A DNA stretch of 8,323 bases from RGIG9115 sp045128915. Its GTDB lineage: Bacteria > Bacillota > Clostridia > UBA1381. Shown here one piece after another: positions 1 to 7,280 of this stretch (within the stretch, counting starts at the first letter, position 1; every line of letters starts with the position of its first letter). Where the stretch lies: assembly GCA_045128915.1 (NCBI GenBank), contig JBGVIT010000101.1:1-8323 (forward strand). Reading direction: 5' to 3'. The notes beneath the pieces were generated by a model that worked only from the letters and a program-made list of their open reading frames with translations, was not told where the DNA came from and did no database searches. The position numbers were made by a program, and so were the translations under genes.

Positions 1-40
1 AGAATCTAAAAATATTTGTATTACGGAAGTGAAAAATACT

Positions 41-121
41 ATGAAACTTATAAGATTAGACGGAGTATATAAAAATTATTGGTATATAGATCTGAGAATA
101 ATTTGCGTGGCTTTATTGTAA
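41..121 (+). CDS. Unidentified 26-codon ORF, possibly the 5' remnant of a gene
   Basis: An ATG at 41 is preceded by GGAAGTG (25-31) at a 9-nt spacing and reads 26 codons to a TAA at 119-121. The peptide begins MKLIRLDGVYKNYW. The opening is faintly like the first strand of an ABC-transporter ATPase (for example 'MIxLxxVxKxY'), but no Walker A follows, and the match is too short to identify. Several neighbours in this locus are also 5' gene ends only, so a deletion remnant is plausible. It could equally be a chance ORF or a leader peptide. Confidence 0.25.
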   Translation: MKLIRLDGVYKNYWYIDLRIICVALL

Positions 122-176
122 ATAATACTATACGTGCGAAAAATAACTTTTTGTGAAATAGAACGACTTAAATTTT

Positions 177-206
177 TTGCTTGCTGAAAATGCATAAACC
201 GATAAT
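177..206 (+). promoter_or_regulatory. Candidate sigma-A promoter for the manA fragment / alpha-galactosidase unit
   Basis: TTGCTT (177-182) and GATAAT (201-206) are separated by 18 bp. This would place the transcription start about 20 nt before the manA-fragment start codon. The -10 matches the consensus at five of six positions and the -35 at three of six. It is the best pair found upstream of 233, but AT-rich DNA gives many such pairs. Confidence 0.35.
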
Positions 207-232
207 AAGAATCTAAGAGAAGGTGTGATTTG

Positions 233-424
233 ATGGGGAAAGTAACTCCTATAAAACTCTGCCCTGCATATAAAGACTATATTTGGGGTGGAGAAAAATT
301 GCGTACTAATTATGGTAAAAAAACAGATATTTTCCCGTTTGCGGAAAGTTGGGAGTTGAGTTGTCATAATGATGGGCTGAGTAAGATTTCTGGTGGAGTA
401 TATGTTAGGAGAAAACTACTATGA
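233..424 (+). pseudogene. manA: N-terminal fragment of class I mannose-6-phosphate isomerase
   Basis: This 63-codon ORF starts at ATG 233, 7 nt after AGAAGGTG (218-225); a TTG at 230 is also in frame but less well placed. It matches the beginning of Firmicutes class I mannose-6-phosphate isomerases: the KDYIWGG block (residues 14-20) and the SWELSCHNDG block near residues 41-50 are characteristic of the cupin N-terminus. Full proteins of this family are about 300 residues or more and carry the zinc-binding residues further on, so this piece cannot be a working isomerase. Similarity fades at about residue 55, just before the TGA. That TGA overlaps the ATG of the alpha-galactosidase gene in an ATGA. 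The fragment keeps a good ribosome binding site and an open frame, so it is probably translated and may now act as a leader that couples translation of the next gene. The loss of the 3' part most likely came from a deletion joining manA to the start of the alpha-galactosidase. Confidence 0.75.
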
Positions 425-2601
425 GTATTATATTTGATTCAAACGAAAAAGTGTTTTATTTGCATACACCTGATACAAGTTATGTTATGGGTATACTATG
501 CGATAAATATTTACTGCATTTATATTATGGCAGAAAGGTTGATGTGTTCACAAATATTTCTGAAAATCTTCCAGTACGGGAATGTATGGCATGGTCTCCA
601 ATAGATGTAGAAGAAATGGGGTCAAGTACAAATTTGTTGCCACTGGAATATCCTTGTTATGGTAGTGCAGATTTCAGAACTCCGGCTTTTCATGCTGAAT
701 ACGAAAATGGTAGCGCGGTTTCTAAACTTGAGTATTGTGGTTATGAAATTTTCACAGGCAAAAAACATTTATCTGGTTTGCCATCTACATACATAGAAGC
801 AAACGATGAGGCAGACACTCTTGAGATTACTTTGTGTGATAAAATTACAGGTCTTGAGGTTGTTTTGTCATATACTGTTTTTAACTATATTGATGCCATT
901 GCAAAGAGTGTAAAAATAGTAAATAACGGAAAAGAAAAAATAAATATTAAGAGTGCTCTCTCCAGCACAACGTATTTGTTTGATAAAGAATATGATTTTG
1001 TGCATTTGGAAGGAGCGTGGGCTAGGGAGAGAAGCATCCAGAAAAGACCTCTGATTAATGGCACGATGCATATAGACAGCAAAAGGGTATCAAGTAGCCA
1101 TTATCATAGTCCGTTTCTGGCACTAGCAAGACGATATGCTACCGAAACACAGGGCGAAGTGTATGGATTCAGTTTTGTATACAGTGGTAATCATATTGAA
1201 CAGGTTGAAACGAATGAATGTGATGTGGCAAGAATAAATGTTGGAATTAATCCGTTTGGGTTTAATTGGTTGTTAGAATCAGGAGAAGTATTTCAAACCC
1301 CGGAAGTGGTGTTGACTTATTCGTACAAGGGTTTTGGAGAAATGTCAAGGATTTACCATAAGCTATATAGAAGTCGTCTGTGTAGAGGGAAATACAGGGA
1401 TACCGAAAGACCTATTTTGATAAACAATTGGGAAGCTACGTATTTTGATTTCAATGAAGAAAAGATTTTGAATATTGCTAAAAAAGCAAAGTCTGTCGGT
1501 GTTGAACTTATGGTGCTTGATGATGGATGGTTTGGCAAAAGAAACAGTGATAACTGTTCTTTGGGTGATTGGGTTGTAGACAAAAATAAGCTTCCTGCAG
1601 GTATTGAAAGTCTTGCAAGAAAAGTTAATGAAATTGGTATGAGATTTGGTCTGTGGTTTGAGCCTGAAATGATTTCTGAAGACAGCGACTTATATAGAGC
1701 GCATCCTGATTGGTGTATTCACATTGAGGGAAGAAAAAGAACTCCAGGAAGAAATCAACTAGTCCTTGACTTATCAAGGGAGGATGTTTGCGACTATATA
1801 GTAGATGCAATATCAAAAGTGTTAGAATCAGCACCTATATCTTATGTAAAATGGGATATGAACAGAAATATAACAGAAATCGGTTCTGTAAAATTACCTG
1901 CTCATAGACAGCAGGAACTTCCGCATAGATATATATTAGGATTATATGACGTGTTGGAAAGAATAACATCTGCATATCCTGATGTATTGTTTGAGGGGTG
2001 CTCAGGCGGTGGCGGAAGGTTTGATGCAGGAATGCTGTATTATTATCCACAGTATTGGACAAGTGATGATACGGATGCAATAGAAAGACTGTACATTCAA
2101 CATGGAACGAGCTTGGTTATGCCTTCGTCAACTATGGGAGCACATGTTTCTGCTGTGCCAAATCATCAAATAGGTAGAGTAACATCGTTAAAAACTCGTG
2201 GGCATGTTGCTATGGCTGGGCAATTTGGATATGAACTCGATCTTAATAACCTTTCGGACGAAGAAATTGAATTAGTAAAACAACAGATAATTCAATACAA
2301 GGAAATTAGAGAAACTATTCATAAGGGTGATATGTATAGATTGAAAAGTCCGTTTGAGGGGAGAAATACAGCATGGGAGTATGTTTATAATGATAAAGTG
2401 GTTTTGATGTATTTCACAATTCTTATTAGATGCTGTCTTGGAAAGACTCGCATCTGCCTTTGTGGACTTGATAAGGATGCTCAATATATAGAAAAAAGTA
2501 GTGGTAAAAAATATACTGGAAGTTATCTTATGAATGTTGGATTATATTTTGAAGGCATGAAAGATTTTGAATCTAAAATCATTGTTTTTGAAAAAATATA
2601 G
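421..2601 (+). CDS. Alpha-galactosidase, GH36 family, cytoplasmic
   Basis: This is a 726-residue enzyme expected to remove terminal alpha-1,6-linked galactose from melibiose, raffinose or stachyose. Its length is usual for bacterial GH36 enzymes (about 730). An N-terminal beta-sandwich domain is followed by the (beta/alpha)8 catalytic domain with the family signatures: LDDGWFG (366-372), LWFEPEM (411-417), KWDMNRN with nucleophile D479, CSGGGGRFD (527-535) and WTSDDTDAIERL with acid/base D549. The 70-residue gap between the two aspartates equals that of Geobacillus AgaA (D478/D548, recalled from the literature). The C-terminus has the usual 'GLDKDAxY..LMNVGL' beta domain, so the gene looks complete. 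There is no signal peptide, so it needs an imported substrate. The ATG overlaps the stop of the manA fragment (ATGA, 421-424). No strong SD lies immediately upstream; AGGAG at 408-412 with an 8-nt spacing may serve. Names used for such genes include aga, rafA, melA and galA; the sequence does not decide among them. Confidence 0.96.
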   Translation: MSIIFDSNEKVFYLHTPDTSYVMGILCDKYLLHLYYGRKVDVFTNISENLPVRECMAWSPIDVEEMGSSTNLLPLEYPCYGSADFRTPAFHAEYENGSAVSKLEYCGYEIFTGKKHLSGLPSTYIEANDEADTLEITLCDKITGLEVVLSYTVFNYIDAIAKSVKIVNNGKEKINIKSALSSTTYLFDKEYDFVHLEGAWARERSIQKRPLINGTMHIDSKRVSSSHYHSPFLALARRYATETQGEVYGFSFVYSGNHIEQVETNECDVARINVGINPFGFNWLLESGEVFQTPEVVLTYSYKGFGEMSRIYHKLYRSRLCRGKYRDTERPILINNWEATYFDFNEEKILNIAKKAKSVGVELMVLDDGWFGKRNSDNCSLGDWVVDKNKLPAGIESLARKVNEIGMRFGLWFEPEMISEDSDLYRAHPDWCIHIEGRKRTPGRNQLVLDLSREDVCDYIVDAISKVLESAPISYVKWDMNRNITEIGSVKLPAHRQQELPHRYILGLYDVLERITSAYPDVLFEGCSGGGGRFDAGMLYYYPQYWTSDDTDAIERLYIQHGTSLVMPSSTMGAHVSAVPNHQIGRVTSLKTRGHVAMAGQFGYELDLNNLSDEEIELVKQQIIQYKEIRETIHKGDMYRLKSPFEGRNTAWEYVYNDKVVLMYFTILIRCCLGKTRICLCGLDKDAQYIEKSSGKKYTGSYLMNVGLYFEGMKDFESKIIVFEKI

Positions 2602-2808
2602 CATTCAGTTATATCTTTATAGTCTACACATTTATGGTATTAATAAAGAAAATAGATAATAAAAGTAAAATAGCATATACAGGCAATTTTAACATTTTGC
2701 TTGATGGCTTAATATGTTTGGAAAATATAAATTAGTCGGTGGAGAAGTATTTTGTATATTCAAAATTTACTTAAATTGCAGGTTTATACAATCATGGGAG
2801 AGGGAATA
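2602..2808. other. Intergenic spacer between alpha-galactosidase and eutH-like gene
   Basis: No strong rho-independent terminator is visible. A weak AT-only inverted pair (TCTTTAT 2614-2620 / ATAAAGA 2643-2649) is the best hairpin. TTGATG (2701-2706) with TATAAA (2726-2731) is a poor promoter candidate (19-bp spacer). The eutH-like gene may therefore be read through from the upstream gene. Confidence 0.4.
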
Positions 2809-3612
2809 ATGTATGTTTTAAAAATAATTTTAGCTGTATTTGCACTTATCGGAGCGGTTGACCGTGTGACAGGGGAAAAGTTGAAACTTGGTGACGAATT
2901 TGAGAAAGGAATCATGTCAACAGGACCATTAGCGTTAGCAATGGTTGGTATGATTACAGTTGCTCCTGCAATAAGTGCAATATTAGCACCTGTTTTAACC
3001 CCGTTTGCAAATTTTTTGCATATTGATTTGTCGTTTATTGCAGGTTTTGTTGCAAATGATATGGGTGGTGCCGCAATAGCAAATGAACTTAATACATCAC
3101 AACAGTGGGGCGGATTTAATGGATTAGTCGTTGCAGCAATGATGGGTGTTACAGTCTGTTTTACAATTCCGATAGCGTTGAATACAATAGATGTTAAATA
3201 CCATAAAGATGTTTTAAATGGTATACTTTGCGGCATTTCAACAATTCCTGTTGGTTGTATTATATCAGGTTTATATATGGGATATGATTTTTTTGCATTA
3301 ATTATGAATCTTTTACCTGTAATTTTTGTATCACTTATCACGTGTGTCGGATTACTTTTAAATCCCGCACTGTGTAGAAAAATTTTTGATGTTATCGGAA
3401 AGTGTATATTGATACTTATAACTCTTGGATTGGCTGTTGGAATTTTCACACATATAACGGGATTTGTCATAATATCTAATCTTGCACCCGTTATCGATGG
3501 ATTTGCAACAGTGTGTGATATTGCGATAATTCTTGCAGGGATTTTTCCGTTAATAGCCGTTATTTCGAGAATTTTTGAATATTCGGATTATGGAATTATA
3601 GATCGCTTGTAA
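2809..3612 (+). CDS. eutH: EutH-family (ethanolamine permease-like) membrane protein, C-terminally truncated
   Basis: The product is a very hydrophobic integral membrane protein. It follows the EutH family from its first residues: an AVDRVTG block after the first membrane segment, then FEKGIMSTGPLALAMVGM, the FVANDMGGAAIANEL block, and the IPIALN and STIPVGCIISG segments. EutH proteins move ethanolamine across the inner membrane and are usually 360-410 residues. This one ends at about 267 residues, in the segment corresponding to E. coli 'LLLTRWFEK', so roughly the last 100 or more residues with the conserved 'AAAGxVATLANxIPMF' and 'GDHLGF' blocks are missing. No continuation is seen in any frame after the TAA. 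I prefer ATG 2809 because GGGAGAGGG (2796-2804) precedes it and the family alignment starts there. ATG 2794 and TTG 2752 (after GGAG at 2741) are in-frame alternatives. No other eut gene is nearby. It is probably a decayed gene; a changed function linked to sugar use is possible but unsupported. Confidence 0.8.
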   Translation: MYVLKIILAVFALIGAVDRVTGEKLKLGDEFEKGIMSTGPLALAMVGMITVAPAISAILAPVLTPFANFLHIDLSFIAGFVANDMGGAAIANELNTSQQWGGFNGLVVAAMMGVTVCFTIPIALNTIDVKYHKDVLNGILCGISTIPVGCIISGLYMGYDFFALIMNLLPVIFVSLITCVGLLLNPALCRKIFDVIGKCILILITLGLAVGIFTHITGFVIISNLAPVIDGFATVCDIAIILAGIFPLIAVISRIFEYSDYGIIDRL

Positions 3613-3738
3613 TCTTTTAGATTTTACTTCAAGGTATATAGCAAGCTTTTGAAATAGATATACGAATTTGATTTTAGAGATGCATATTTGTGTTGTATGT
3701 ATTAATTTTACATAACCATGCATAGTAACAATTTCCAT

Positions 3739-3793
3739 CCCGCATAATACTGCTCCTTAAAATAATAGAATATGACATGTTGTATTATACGGG
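3739..3793. repeat. Inverted repeat upstream of galT
   Basis: CCCGCATAATAC (3739-3750) and GTATTATACGGG (3782-3793) are inverted copies with one mismatch, separated by 31 bp. No T-tract follows, so it does not look like a terminator. It may be a paired protein-binding site or the ends of a small degenerate insertion. Confidence 0.55.
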
Positions 3794-3828
3794 AATGCTA
3801 TGCTATTTATATTTACAATGTTAAGTGG

Positions 3829-3859
3829 CGTTAACGAGTATGTAAAATAGTATTAAAAT
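3829..3859 (+). promoter_or_regulatory. Candidate galT promoter with a palindrome over the -35
   Basis: TTAACG (3831-3836) and TAAAAT (3854-3859) are 17 bp apart. The -35 lies inside the perfect 8-bp palindrome CGTTAACG (3829-3836), a possible operator. The predicted start would leave a leader of only about 18 nt before the galT ATG, with SD AGAGGA at 3867-3872. The short leader and weak -35 limit confidence. Confidence 0.35.
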
Positions 3860-3883
3860 AAGTGAAAGAGGATTTGGAATTCA

Positions 3884-5377
3884 ATGATAAATAAAAGTAT
3901 AGCTAAATTAATATCATATGGTTTGCTTACAGGTCTTATACATGAGAACGATATGATATATGTACTCAATAGAATTCTTACAAAGCTTGGGCTTGATTCT
4001 TATGAAGAAACAAGTGAAAGGTGTGAATCTGTTGCTGAGTTAAGCAAGATATTGAAAGATATAACAGATTTTGCTGTAGAGCAAGGTATAATTGAAGATA
4101 GCATAGTTTATAGGGATATTTTTGATACAGAGATTATGGATCTTTTGACTCCATATCCGTCAATTGTTATAAATACTTTCAACGAAAAATATAAAATTAG
4201 TCCTGAAGAAGCAACAGATTATTTTTATAATCTGTCTTGTGACACTAATTATATTCGAAGAGATAGAATTAAAAAAGATATAAAGTGGACAGTTGATTCT
4301 GAATACGGTGAAATAGAAATAACAATTAATTGTTCAAAACCTGAAAAAGATCCAAAAGCAATAGCTGCAGCAAAACTACAAAAGCAATCTTCATATCCTA
4401 AATGCCAGCTTTGTGTTGAGAACGAAGGTTTTGGTGGAAGAATAGACCATCCTGCAAGACAAAATCATAGAATTATACCGATTCAAATATGCGGTGAACA
4501 ATGGGGATTTCAATATTCTCCGTATGTTTACTACAATGAGCATTGTATTGTTCTTAATTCAAAACATACACCTATGATAATTGATAAGTTGGTGTTTTCA
4601 AAATTACTTGATTTTATCAAACAGTTTCCTCACTATATTATTGGTTCTAACGCTGATTTGCCGATAGTGGGCGGTTCGATTCTAACACATGAGCATTTTC
4701 AGGGCGGTAATCACATTTTTGCAATGCATAGGGCAGAGAGCGAAAAGTTTTATGACATAAAAGGATTTGAAGATATTGAAATAAGCCGTTTGAAATGGCC
4801 AATGTCCGTTATCAGATTAAAGGGAAAAAATAAAGATAAAATTGTTGAATTGTCTAATAGAATTTTGAATAGTTGGAGAAATTATTCTGATGAGGATTCA
4901 TTTATTTATGCTCAAACGGATGGTGATCCCCATAATACGATAACACCTATTGCAAGTATGCAAAATGATAAATATGTTATGGATTTAGTTTTAAGAAATA
5001 ATATTACAACAGATGAACATCCGTTAGGTGTGTATCATCCTCACTCAGAACTACATCATATAAAAAAAGAAAACATCGGGTTAATTGAGGTTATGGGACT
5101 TGCTGTTCTTCCGTCAAGACTTGTTGAAGAAATGGATGCAGTTGCGAAAGCTATTGTAAACAACGAAGATATGAACAATAATGTAAAAATCGCTTTACAT
5201 AAAGACTGGGCAGAAATTATAAAAAACACATATGATAATATTAATAGCGAAAACATTGATAATATCTTAAAACAGGAAATTGGTAAGGTGTTTATATGTG
5301 TTCTTGAACATGCTGGGGTATATAAAAGAGATACACATGGTATGAAGGCATTCGATAAGTTTATGGAACAAATTTAA
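3884..5377 (+). CDS. galT: UDP-glucose--hexose-1-phosphate uridylyltransferase, class II GalT
   Basis: This is the Leloir enzyme that transfers UMP from UDP-glucose to galactose-1-phosphate, releasing glucose-1-phosphate and UDP-galactose. The 497-residue length and layout match the Firmicutes class II (GalT2) family rather than the roughly 350-residue E. coli type. The N-terminus has the helical 'LISYGLLTGLI' block. Then come CQLC (174-177), the GFGGRIDHPARQNHR block, and the active-site motif HEHFQGG (269-275). By analogy with HPHGQ in E. coli GalT, H271 should be the uridylylated nucleophile. HPHSELHHIKKENIGLIEVMG lies in the C-terminal domain. No frameshift or missing block is seen. The ATG at 3884 follows AGAGGA (3867-3872) by 11 nt. 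It lies 271 bp after the eutH-like gene and 285 bp before galK, so it may have its own promoter. Confidence 0.96.
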   Translation: MINKSIAKLISYGLLTGLIHENDMIYVLNRILTKLGLDSYEETSERCESVAELSKILKDITDFAVEQGIIEDSIVYRDIFDTEIMDLLTPYPSIVINTFNEKYKISPEEATDYFYNLSCDTNYIRRDRIKKDIKWTVDSEYGEIEITINCSKPEKDPKAIAAAKLQKQSSYPKCQLCVENEGFGGRIDHPARQNHRIIPIQICGEQWGFQYSPYVYYNEHCIVLNSKHTPMIIDKLVFSKLLDFIKQFPHYIIGSNADLPIVGGSILTHEHFQGGNHIFAMHRAESEKFYDIKGFEDIEISRLKWPMSVIRLKGKNKDKIVELSNRILNSWRNYSDEDSFIYAQTDGDPHNTITPIASMQNDKYVMDLVLRNNITTDEHPLGVYHPHSELHHIKKENIGLIEVMGLAVLPSRLVEEMDAVAKAIVNNEDMNNNVKIALHKDWAEIIKNTYDNINSENIDNILKQEIGKVFICVLEHAGVYKRDTHGMKAFDKFMEQI

Positions 5378-5389
5378 GAGAAGGCTGTC

Positions 5390-5552
5390 ATGACAATAAT
5401 TAAAAAGGATTTTGATGAGTATAAAATAATGGGGATATGGACTCTATGTTGACAGTAAAGATACAGAAAAATCATCAGATCTACATAATAAAACTTCTTA
5501 TCTAGATAAAAGTGTACATCCGCTATTGGATAAAAGCTTAATAGGCAAATGA
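5390..5552 (+). pseudogene. Possible frameshifted gene remnant between galT and galK
   Basis: An ATG at 5390, after AGAGAAGG (5377-5384), opens 20 codons beginning MTIIKKDFDEYK and stops at 5450-5452. A second frame is open from 5430 to the TGA at 5550-5552 and contains GYGLYVDSKDTEKSSDLHNK. Joining the two by one frameshift near 5430-5447 gives a continuous, ordinary-looking, charged polypeptide of about 55 residues. I do not recognise it. The good ribosome binding site and position in the operon suggest a decayed gene, for example a lost galM; that identity is only a guess from context. Chance open frames of this length are common. Confidence 0.3.
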
Positions 5553-5596
5553 TAAATTCAACGTATGATCGTCTGGTAGTTGGATGTGCATTTTTA

Positions 5597-5602
5597 TATA
5601 AT
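5597..5602 (+). promoter_or_regulatory. TATAAT -10-like element before galK
   Basis: A perfect TATAAT lies 61 bp before the galK start. No good -35 is found 16-19 bp upstream (TGGTAG at 5574-5579 is poor). It may give galK a weak promoter of its own. Confidence 0.25.
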
Positions 5603-5662
5603 CCCCTTTCTGTAAGAAGCACATTACAATAACAATATTATATAAATGAGGATGTATTTAAA

Positions 5663-6847
5663 ATGAATATTCAAGAAATGAAGAATATGTTTTTAGATGT
5701 TTTTGCTGGTGATGATTCAGAACTTCGAATCTTTGAATCACCAGGCAGAGTTAATCTTATCGGTGAACATATTGATTATTGTGGAGGATGTGTAATGCCG
5801 GCTGCACTTACTATGAAAACCACAATTATCGCAAGAAAACGTAATGATAGTATTATACGCTTAAAAGCAACCGATTTGGATATCTTGGTAGAAACCACTA
5901 TTGATGAAATGGCAACTCTTAAGGGTAAGCTTAAATGGGGAGATTATCAAATCGGTGTAGCATTGGAACTCATAAAAGCAGGATATGATATTAGCGGATG
6001 TGACTTGTTATATGATGATACAGTCCCTCATGGTGGCGGTCTTTCATCATCTGCAGCTATTGAAGTGTCAACTGCTCTTATGTTTGCTACTTTTGCAAAC
6101 GAAAAGGCAGGAATTACAAAAGAAATTGATATGATAGAAATGGCTTTATTATCTCAAAAAGCAGAACATAATTTTATAGGTGTAAAATGCGGAATTATGG
6201 ACCAGTTTGCATCTGCAATGGGTAAAGAAGATCATGCTATATACCTGAACTGTGCAACACTTGAATATGAGCATATTCCACTGAAATTAGACGGATATAA
6301 AATTGTGCTTACAAATACTAATGTAAAACATTCTCTTGGCAGTTCAAAATATAATGAGAGAAGAAAAGAATGTGAAGAAGGTCTTTTAGCATTAAAAGAA
6401 GCTTTGCCTAATATAGAACAACTTGCAGATGTTACGCCTGAAGATTTTGAACTATATAAAACTTTAATTAAAAACCAAACGGTCCAAAAACGAATAAAAC
6501 ACGTTGTATACGAGTGCGATAGAGTTAAAAAGAGCGCTGAGGTACTGAAAAACAATCAAATTGATAAATTCGGTGAATACATGAACGAATCCCATGATTC
6601 GTTACAGTATGAATATGAGGTGACTTGTCCTGAATTGGATTTCGTGGTTCAAGAGGGACGAAGGATCAATGGTGTTTTAGGAATTAGAATGACTGGTGCT
6701 GGCTTTGGGGGATGTACCGTTGCTGTAATAAAAGATGAACAGGTTGATGAGTATATTAAAGTTATAGGAATAAACTATAGACGTGCTTTTGGACATGAAG
6801 CTTCGTTCTATGTTTCAGAAATTGGTGACGGCGGAAAAGAAGTATAA
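5663..6847 (+). CDS. galK: Galactokinase
   Basis: This is a 394-residue GHMP-family kinase that phosphorylates alpha-D-galactose with ATP to galactose-1-phosphate, the substrate of the neighbouring GalT. All three family motifs are present. The galactokinase signature GRVNLIGEHIDYCGG spans residues 28-42 (R29, E35, H36 and D38 in the sugar site; GEHTD is more usual than GEHID). The ATP loop HGGGLSSSAA is at 123-132. GIRMTGAGFGGCTV is at 340-353. The catalytic base is expected to be D180 in GIMDQFAS. Length is typical of bacterial GalK (380-400) and the gene looks complete and cytoplasmic. The start at 5663 follows GAGGA (5648-5652) by 10 nt and fits the family N-terminus. It is the last recognisable Leloir gene here; galE and galM are not in the window. 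Confidence 0.97.
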   Translation: MNIQEMKNMFLDVFAGDDSELRIFESPGRVNLIGEHIDYCGGCVMPAALTMKTTIIARKRNDSIIRLKATDLDILVETTIDEMATLKGKLKWGDYQIGVALELIKAGYDISGCDLLYDDTVPHGGGLSSSAAIEVSTALMFATFANEKAGITKEIDMIEMALLSQKAEHNFIGVKCGIMDQFASAMGKEDHAIYLNCATLEYEHIPLKLDGYKIVLTNTNVKHSLGSSKYNERRKECEEGLLALKEALPNIEQLADVTPEDFELYKTLIKNQTVQKRIKHVVYECDRVKKSAEVLKNNQIDKFGEYMNESHDSLQYEYEVTCPELDFVVQEGRRINGVLGIRMTGAGFGGCTVAVIKDEQVDEYIKVIGINYRRAFGHEASFYVSEIGDGGKEV

Positions 6848-6869
6848 GATTGAGAAATAAATAGTATAA

Positions 6870-6885
6870 ATAATTTGCAAATTAT
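6870..6885. repeat. Perfect 16-bp palindrome after galK
   Basis: ATAATTTGCAAATTAT is identical on both strands and lies 23 nt after the galK stop. It could be an operator or part of a 3' structure. No uridine run follows, so it is not a standard terminator. Its AT-rich make-up makes chance occurrence possible. Confidence 0.5.
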
Positions 6886-7097
6886 AAATTTGACTGCAAT
6901 GTCGTGGATTATGCATGTTTTTGGATAAATAGATATACAGTGATATTGCATAATCAATATTATGCATTGTGATTGCGTTCTATATGTATATGACATAATG
7001 AATAGGGATGAGTTGTTTAAACAAACACTTTAAATATTTAGAAAGGCATATCATAATTACGATATATGCATCGGATTTGTTGTTTGACTGTTTCTTT

Positions 7098-7133
7098 ATT
7101 GGATACCACTACGATCGGGCAGTGGTATTCAAT
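7098..7133 (+). repeat. 13-bp hairpin with 10-nt loop downstream of galK
   Basis: The arms ATTGGATACCACT (7098-7110) and AGTGGTATTCAAT (7121-7133) pair along all 13 positions with one G-U. The loop ACGATCGGGC itself holds CGATCG. Only three further Ts follow the stem before GG, so it would be a weak terminator. It may be an RNA structure in a leader for the small ORF at 7281, or a protein-binding site. Confidence 0.6.
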
Positions 7134-7210
7134 TTTGGACAGTATATATTTAAATTTTATAAGAACGATATGAATTCCACATATGTTTGAGTTTAGAAAG
7201 ATATTGTGCG

Positions 7211-7251
7211 AGGGTAAAACAGACCTGATATCAGGCCTGTTTTTTATCCCT
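7211..7251 (+). terminator. Rho-independent terminator before the 27-codon ORF
   Basis: AACAGACCTGAT (7218-7229) and ATCAGGCCTGTT (7230-7241) form a stem with one A/C mismatch, followed by T7240-T7245. Flanking AGGG (7211-7214) and CCCT (7248-7251) can lengthen it and give an A-tract on the opposite strand, so it could work in both directions. Only 29 nt separate it from the next start codon. Confidence 0.85.
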
Positions 7252-7280
7252 TAAATTATTGAAGAGAAGGTGACTACAAC

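Larger units (their letters stand above)
6848..7210. other. Palindrome-rich stretch after galK without a convincing gene
   Basis: No coding region with both a good start site and a recognisable product is seen. An ORF at 7008-7190 (60 codons) has GGG directly touching its ATG, and a 13-bp hairpin lies inside it, so I do not call it. The stretch contains the perfect 16-bp palindrome ATAATTTGCAAATTAT (6870-6885), TGCATAAT/ATTATGCA (6947-6954/6959-6966), TTGTTTAAACAA (7013-7024) and the hairpin at 7098-7133. No T-tract hairpin ends galK immediately, so its transcript may run through here to the terminator at 7211. Confidence 0.5.

Noticed and set aside
2784..3470. 228-codon open frame on the minus strand opposite the eutH-like gene
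   Set aside because: It is the antisense shadow of a clearly coding membrane-protein gene, with no recognisable product.
3822..3837. Possible CcpA cre site around CGTTAACG
   Set aside because: Only the right half fits the consensus; the left half (AAGTGG) does not.
6232..6555. 107-codon minus-strand ORF within galK
   Set aside because: It is a shadow of the complete galactokinase gene.
3652..6938. 12-bp direct repeat AAATAGATATAC at 3652-3663 and 6927-6938
   Set aside because: It is short, AT-rich and without matching flanks, so probably chance; no target-site duplication or transposon ends were seen.
7008..7190. 60-codon plus-strand ORF after galK
   Set aside because: GGG touches the ATG so spacing is unsuitable, the product is not recognisable, and a 13-bp hairpin lies inside it.
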